Shown: piece by piece, positions 7,546 through 10,218 of the stretch
How positions within the stretch are numbered: position 1 is the stretch's first letter
Layout: every line of letters starts with the position of its first letter
Assembly (NCBI GenBank): GCA_947632415.1
Contig: CANRPB010000048.1
Coordinates: 1 to 10,218, forward strand
Length of the DNA: 10,218 bases
Source: an uncultured Bacilli bacterium
GTDB taxonomy: Bacteria > Bacillota_I > Bacilli_A > RF39 > UBA660
Reading direction: 5' to 3'
Notes under the pieces: model-generated
Told to the model about the DNA's origin: nothing
Database searches by the model: none
Seen by the model: only the letters and a program-made list of their open reading frames with translations
Translations under genes and position numbers: made by a program

Positions 7546-7574
7546 AGTATATAATTTTATAACCAAAAAGTCAA
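7546..7574 (-). promoter_or_regulatory. SigA promoter of spoVG
   Basis: TTGACT (7574-7569), a 17-base spacer and TATACT (7551-7546) on the minus strand. The -35 contains the TGA stop codon of veg. In B. subtilis spoVG is classically driven by SigH; I see no clear SigH element here. Confidence 0.7.
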
Positions 7575-7795
7575 TACAAATAATCAATTTTTATCGTTTT
7601 CGTCATTACATCAGCATAAGAAAAAGATTTTATTTCAAAACTTTTGTCAACAAGTTCCACAATAAAAATATTTTTATAGGCTTCCTTAATCCTAACTCTA
7701 TACTTTTCAACTTTATTTCTACCTAAATTATATCTAATAAATACATCATTACCTACATTATCATTAACCTTGTTCTTAATTTCTTGTAACGTCAT
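7571..7795 (-). CDS. veg: Veg family protein
   Basis: Small Veg-family protein, 74 residues (B. subtilis Veg 86). Veg is a conserved Firmicutes protein linked in B. subtilis to biofilm gene expression and spore germination; its biochemistry is not settled. Visible family features are the N-terminal LQEIKNKVNDNVGNDVFIR, the central GRNKVEKYRVRIKEAYKNIF, and the end SFSYADVMTKTIKIDY, which matches the SYSYADILTETV of B. subtilis Veg. The start ATG at 7795 lies 8 bases after the yabG stop, and the stop TAG forms part of the ribosome site TAGGGAGG. The order yabG-veg is the same as in Bacillus. The spacing from GGAGG to ATG is only 3 bases. Confidence 0.9.
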   Translation of the reverse strand: MTLQEIKNKVNDNVGNDVFIRYNLGRNKVEKYRVRIKEAYKNIFIVELVDKSFEIKSFSYADVMTKTIKIDYLY

Positions 7796-7803
7796 ATTCC
7801 TCC

Positions 7804-8586
7804 CTATCTAGGATAACCAACATACATAGTACCCTTTGTAATAATACCACCCATACCAGATGAACCATACTTTGTCTTATCCAAAATAGCCTTAAGTTCA
7901 ATATCTTGGCTAGCAGGAGACATGCTAACCTTAGTCGCTATAATAGCAGGATCTAAAGCATGAATATTAATTCTCTTAGGACTAGAAGCAAAATTAGCGC
8001 CAGCCTTAATAAGTTCCTCATAATTAGACTGACAAGCCCCAGCAATAATAATTAGTTTATCATGCTCCCTTTCATACAACCTAGCCTCCTTAACAGCCTT
8101 AATAAAATTAGAACTGTTTTTATAAGAATTTATATCATCCATTCTTCCCTTACGCCTATAATAAGCATCATGACCAGTAATAATAACAATATTAGGCTTA
8201 TACTCTTCTAACCAACCTCTAATCTTTGCAGGAATATTCTCCTCTTTTTCATTTATCCCCATAGCCCAAATATTAGCCTCTTCATAAAATTTCAAACATC
8301 TCTCTAAATATTCACTATCACCATCAATGTGCAAAATCTTACCAGGAAGATAAAAATAATCCGTTCTATCCAAAGTATCATGATTCTTAATTCTCTCTAA
8401 AAAAACATCCTCTTTCTCAACATCCTCATCATTATACTTATTCAAATCAGATATACATGCATCCGCAATTAATCTAACATTCATTCCCTTTAAATAACAA
8501 ATATCATCAATAATATCAGTAATAACAAAAACAGTATCATTATCATGAGACTCTCTAGTAACTAAATCACCAATATCAAATCCCAT
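7804..8586 (-). CDS. yabG: YabG, sporulation-specific cysteine protease
   Basis: Protease of family U57, made in the mother cell late in sporulation (SigK-dependent in B. subtilis), that cleaves coat and other spore proteins. The protein has 260 residues from the ATG at 8586 (B. subtilis 290). It starts MGFDIGDLVTRESH, like the IGDMVARKS of B. subtilis, followed by VRLIADACISDL. The core has VIITGHDAYYRRKGR with His139, and IIIAGACQSNYEELIKAGANFASSP with Cys185. The 46-residue distance equals that between the reported B. subtilis pair His172 and Cys218. After that come INIHALDPAIIATKV and a glycine-rich GSSGMGGI. An in-frame ATG at 8658 lies inside the terminator of the gene before it and is rejected. 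The gene is coupled to veg by a stop codon in the veg ribosome site. Confidence 0.93.
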   Translation of the reverse strand: MGFDIGDLVTRESHDNDTVFVITDIIDDICYLKGMNVRLIADACISDLNKYNDEDVEKEDVFLERIKNHDTLDRTDYFYLPGKILHIDGDSEYLERCLKFYEEANIWAMGINEKEENIPAKIRGWLEEYKPNIVIITGHDAYYRRKGRMDDINSYKNSSNFIKAVKEARLYEREHDKLIIIAGACQSNYEELIKAGANFASSPKRINIHALDPAIIATKVSMSPASQDIELKAILDKTKYGSSGMGGIITKGTMYVGYPR

Positions 8587-8602
8587 AAACATCACCCAAT
8601 AA

Positions 8603-8610
8603 AATATATG
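8603..8610 (-). promoter_or_regulatory. Possible sporulation -10 element for yabG
   Basis: CATATATT after a T-tract on the minus strand, 24 bases ahead of the yabG ATG. It has the CATA core shared by SigE and SigK -10 elements and matches the elements ahead of yabP and the gene at 1555. No convincing -35 is visible. Confidence 0.3.
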
Positions 8611-8633
8611 AAAAAGACAAAAAAAAAGAACAT

Positions 8634-8675
8634 AAAAAAACATGAAAATAATGTTCAAAACATATATTCATGTTT
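8634..8675 (-). terminator. Long nested hairpin terminator after the pilin gene
   Basis: On the minus strand the outer stem AAACATGAA/TTCATGTTT (9 bp) encloses an inner stem ATGTT/AACAT with loop TTG, separated by a small internal loop, then seven T residues. It begins five bases after the pilin stop. It works as a terminator on its face, but such a hairpin close behind a variable region is also a feature of DGR targets. Confidence 0.85.
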
Positions 8676-8680
8676 AATCA

Positions 8681-9571
8681 TCAAGAAATAATACTAGACT
8701 TAGAAACTGTTATTACTGGGCGGATGCCACGGAGGGTGATATTCACATAATTATTGCTCAAGATACCATCGTCGCGCACATTCCACGCATTAGACGAATC
8801 ACCGACGCGGGCCGTACTCGTCCAATATCCATATGCATTGCTATCTTTAAATTCTAAATTACATCCGTGTTGTTTACAATCTCTTGTATTATCAAACAAC
8901 CATGCATAATTACTTGGGTTGGATGAATTAGCCACTGATGTTTGCCATTTCCCATTTGTATCACTGTTACTATATGCTCCGTCTAAATAAAAATATACTT
9001 GTGATGTATCCCAATCAGACTTCCTTACTATAGATGATACTTCTTCGGCACTTATTAATCTTGCTTTATATTTACTATAATCTATTATATAGCCGTTGCC
9101 TGTTGTTGTTTCTGCTGTATATGTATCTGTTCTATTTGGTATTGCTGTCCAATCTTGTGTATCAGTTTTTAACTGTTTTAATGCGGTTAATGGGCCTTTA
9201 CTATTATTTCCACCAGTAGGGTTTCCATTTGTATCTGTTCCAGCATTATAGTCTCCACTAGGAACACTATTATTTGGATATGTTACCCCATATGTATCTC
9301 CTATATTTTCTACACTATTATAATCACTTTCTGATATCCAGCCATCAATAGTTGCCGTTGTATTATGATCTAATATCATTGTGTATCCATTATCTGATAC
9401 ATCATATACATACCATTTCATACAACCTTCTTTTTTATCTGTACCTGAATTTTTACTATAATCTTCCTTTGTACAACTTGTACTTTGTTCATTGGTTGCA
9501 GTTGGATTCAAGTATACTTCTATTCCATTACACTTTCCTTTTTCAGTTGAGTATACTTCTCCTCCTATCAT
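8681..9571 (-). CDS. 3' part of the pilin-like gene: secreted domain with lectin-like, DGR-type C-terminus
   Basis: Second reading frame of the broken pilin gene, 296 residues counted from the first ATG. The frame is open upstream to at least 9757 and reads sensibly there (FDGFFNLNSNGELLNG, then GKAPEGGSVVLDEGSVEAAC), so the ATG at 9571 is not the real start and has no ribosome site. The protein is Ser/Thr/Asn/Gly-rich, has six cysteines, and looks extracellular. Its second half has KARLISAEEVSSIV, YAWLFDNTRDC and then GYWTSTARVGDSSNAWNV with a GIRPVITV end. This tail resembles the C-type-lectin-fold ends of DGR target proteins and related adhesins. The base composition changes sharply at TGG (8824). 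The lectin fold is inferred from pattern, not from a search. Confidence 0.75.
   Translation of the reverse strand: MIGGEVYSTEKGKCNGIEVYLNPTATNEQSTSCTKEDYSKNSGTDKKEGCMKWYVYDVSDNGYTMILDHNTTATIDGWISESDYNSVENIGDTYGVTYPNNSVPSGDYNAGTDTNGNPTGGNNSKGPLTALKQLKTDTQDWTAIPNRTDTYTAETTTGNGYIIDYSKYKARLISAEEVSSIVRKSDWDTSQVYFYLDGAYSNSDTNGKWQTSVANSSNPSNYAWLFDNTRDCKQHGCNLEFKDSNAYGYWTSTARVGDSSNAWNVRDDGILSNNYVNITLRGIRPVITVSKSSIIS
8717..8824 (-). other. Candidate DGR variable region
   Basis: Thirty-six codons from TGG (8824) to CCA (8717). Only one ends in A, while 10 of the 22 codons just upstream in the same gene do. I count 57 G or C in the 110 bases 8711-8820 (about 52%), against a very AT-rich surrounding. 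The encoded stretch is Asn/Ser/Asp/Arg-rich between fixed-looking Trp, Gly and GIRPV positions, and ends in a GC-rich stretch about 35 bases before the stop. These traits are those of a DGR variable region, where template adenines are randomised. No template repeat or reverse transcriptase is in the window. Confidence 0.55.
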
Positions 9572-9717
9572 TGTTACTTTGTAGTCGCCTATGGTTAGAC
9601 ATGCTGCCTCTACTGAGCCTTCATCTAAGACAACACTTCCTCCTTCTGGGGCTTTCCCTGTAAATGGAATCGTTGTTGGAGTTTTATTTGATCCATTTAG
9701 TAATTCGCCATTACTAT

Positions 9718-9996
9718 TTAGATTAAAGAATCCATCAAATCTTTTTCTCCTATTTTTGTTAGTTCTGATATGTAGTATTGGTTTACTGCATCTCTATAAC
9801 CATATGCACTATCTATCGCTGCTCCCTTTCTTGAATTCTCAATTATATTTAATATTATTGGGACCGTTATTACTGCAATTATCGCAAGTATTACTATTAT
9901 TGCGAGTAGTTCTATGAGGGTGAAAGCCTTTATTTTACTAGACTTTCGCACCCCCCTTAGGTTACTATTAGTTAACTTTATTTTTTTATTTTTCAT
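9718..9996 (-). CDS. 5' part of the pilin-like gene: class III/type IV prepilin signal
   Basis: First frame of the broken pilin gene, 92 residues. A 24-residue basic leader (MKNKKIKLTNSN..., RKSSKIKA) precedes FTLIELLAIIVILAIIAVIT, the classic prepilin-type cleavage/methylation motif with Glu at +5. The prepilin peptidase would cut A24|F25; Ala replaces the usual Gly at -1, a variant that is tolerated in known pilins. The hydrophobic helix covers residues 25-49, followed by the usual pilin stretch ENSRKGAAIDSAYGYRDAVNQYY. The ATG at 9996 is preferred over the one at 10002 because GGAGG lies 6 bases ahead of it. The real frame is lost near residue 85; the last seven residues are read out of frame. 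Confidence 0.85.
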   Translation of the reverse strand: MKNKKIKLTNSNLRGVRKSSKIKAFTLIELLAIIVILAIIAVITVPIILNIIENSRKGAAIDSAYGYRDAVNQYYISELTKIGEKDLMDSLI

Positions 9997-10022
9997 AAAC
10001 ATCCTCCTTTTTACTTTTCCCT

Positions 10023-10104
10023 TATAGAACTATAGCCTTGCAGTAATTTTATTCTTTGCTATAATTCTACATTAATAATATATCAAAAAAAGCACTTTTA
10101 ATCA
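10023..10104 (-). repeat. Copy B of the ~82-bp promoter/leader repeat
   Basis: Nearly identical to 1-82 and in the same orientation, about 10 kb away. It covers the end of a T-tract, the promoter and most of the leader of the pilin gene. Similarity to copy A stops upstream of TGATTAAAAGT, inside terminator-like sequence in both cases. Downstream it cannot be followed because copy A reaches the window edge. Confidence 0.9.
10058..10086 (-). promoter_or_regulatory. Promoter of the pilin gene
   Basis: TTGATA (10086-10081), a 17-base spacer and TATAGC (10063-10058) on the minus strand; the same pair is kept in copy A. The leader to the ATG at 9996 would be about 55 bases. TATAGC is repeated in inverted form as GCTATA (10036-10031) after exactly 21 bases in both copies, so a regulator could bind here. 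Confidence 0.5.
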
Positions 10105-10151
10105 GGTTCTTCCGAAAGTTTCCGTATAAGACCATATTCAGAGGTAGGGTA
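10105..10151. other. Spacer between the partial gene and the pilin promoter
   Basis: About 47 bases with no gene. On the minus strand ACTTT (from about 10119) can pair with AAAGT just before seven T residues in copy B of the repeat, a weak terminator-like structure for the upstream gene. Nothing else is recognised. Confidence 0.35.
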
Positions 10152-10217
10152 TTACATCCTATCTTTTTCATTACCTAAAACATTCTCTACTATCTCTCCA
10201 ATACAAAAATTGTCTAA
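10152..10217 (-). CDS. C-terminal end of an unidentified gene entering from the right edge
   Basis: A minus-strand frame reads LDNFCIGEIVENVLGNEKDRM and stops with TAA at 10154-10152. Both other minus frames close within the same stretch or read poorly, and the composition looks like real protein. Twenty-one residues are too few to name the gene. In Bacillus the gene ahead of yabG is rsmA/ksgA, but nothing in these residues confirms that. Confidence 0.5.
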   Translation of the reverse strand, partial: LDNFCIGEIVENVLGNEKDRM

Positions 10218-10218
10218 G

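Larger units (their letters stand above)
8681..9996 (-). pseudogene. Frameshifted type IV prepilin-like gene (whole gene)
   Basis: The two open frames 9996-9718 and 9757-8681 are parts of one gene. Frame 1 carries the pilin N-terminus and ends with an out-of-frame tail DLMDSLI. Frame 2 continues as RFDGFFNLNSNGE just where frame 1 loses sense. Adding one base, for example one A to the five-A run at 9746-9742, would restore a single protein of about 438 residues. The gene keeps a promoter, a good ribosome site and a strong terminator, and its 3' end shows no decay. The break may therefore be recent, a sequencing or assembly error in a homopolymer, or a reversible switch. Confidence 0.8.

Noticed and set aside
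8587..8658. N-terminal hydrophobic extension of YabG that could be read as a signal peptide
   Set aside because: It would start inside the hairpin terminator of the pilin gene; the family pattern and a GGGTGA ribosome site fit the ATG at 8586.
9738..9752. Programmed -1 ribosomal frameshift joining the two pilin frames
   Set aside because: The A-run does not form an X XXY YYZ slippery heptamer in the reading frame (codons are GGA GAA AAA GAT), and no clear downstream stimulatory structure was seen. A lost base is simpler.
587..9917. Several open frames on the plus strand (for example 587-781, 2712-3107, 5311-5637, 9352-9663)
   Set aside because: They lie opposite well-supported minus-strand genes, are rich in Asn/Thr/Ile/Lys or Leu/Tyr as expected for antisense AT-rich DNA, lack ribosome sites and show no known motif.
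9997..10057. Riboswitch (for example c-di-GMP type) in the pilin leader
   Set aside because: The leader is only about 55 bases and I find none of the conserved GEMM core pattern; only a small inverted repeat is present.
1..10104. The whole window as a composite mobile element bounded by direct repeats
   Set aside because: The repeats are promoter/leader sequences of a gene family, no transposase or integrase is present, and the enclosed genes are core cell-wall and sporulation genes.
1..10218. CRISPR arrays, tRNA or rRNA genes
   Set aside because: No regularly spaced repeats and no tRNA-like or rRNA-like conserved sequence was found on either strand.

Overview
The window reads as chromosomal DNA of a very AT-rich, spore-forming, low-GC Gram-positive bacterium (Bacillota), probably an uncultured gut-type Bacilli or Clostridia lineage. 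This rests on the sporulation genes yabG, yabP and yabQ, on veg, spoVG and a DivIC-type protein, on purine-rich GGAGG ribosome sites, and on the standard code (TGA used as a stop). Every gene I accept lies on the minus strand, so the biological order runs from high to low coordinates.

Layout, in transcription order. (1) 10218-10152: the last codons of an unidentified gene. (2) 10104-8634: a pilin cassette made of an ~82-bp promoter/leader repeat, a type IV prepilin-like gene broken by a one-base frameshift, and a strong hairpin terminator. The 3' end of the gene looks like the variable region of a diversity-generating retroelement (DGR). (3) 8610-7211: yabG, veg and spoVG, closed by a terminator that overlaps the spoVG stop. 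(4) 7209-6528: a membrane protein of the CmpB/PF06541 type with its own promoter. (5) 6496-3514: murF and murE as a tightly coupled pair with promoter and terminator. MurF has a membrane domain in place of its usual N-terminal domain. (6) 3506-1604: asnB with a near-consensus promoter and a terminator. (7) 1604-63: a Cys-rich unknown gene, yabP, yabQ and a DivIC-like gene, ending in a terminator. (8) 82-1: a second, nearly identical copy of the promoter/leader repeat found upstream of the pilin gene. This suggests another pilin cassette starting just outside the window.

How the genes fit together: murF, murE and asnB make and probably amidate the meso-diaminopimelate-type peptidoglycan precursor. 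DivIC serves the septum. YabG, YabP, YabQ and SpoVG serve spore formation. The pilin cassettes look like accessory units set between housekeeping operons, right at their terminators.

The most interesting part is the 3' end of the pilin gene (about 8717-8824). It is about half G+C in an AT-rich setting, only 1 of 36 codons there ends in A, and the protein reads like the lectin-fold variable tail of DGR target proteins. No reverse transcriptase or template repeat is in the window, so the DGR reading is an inference.
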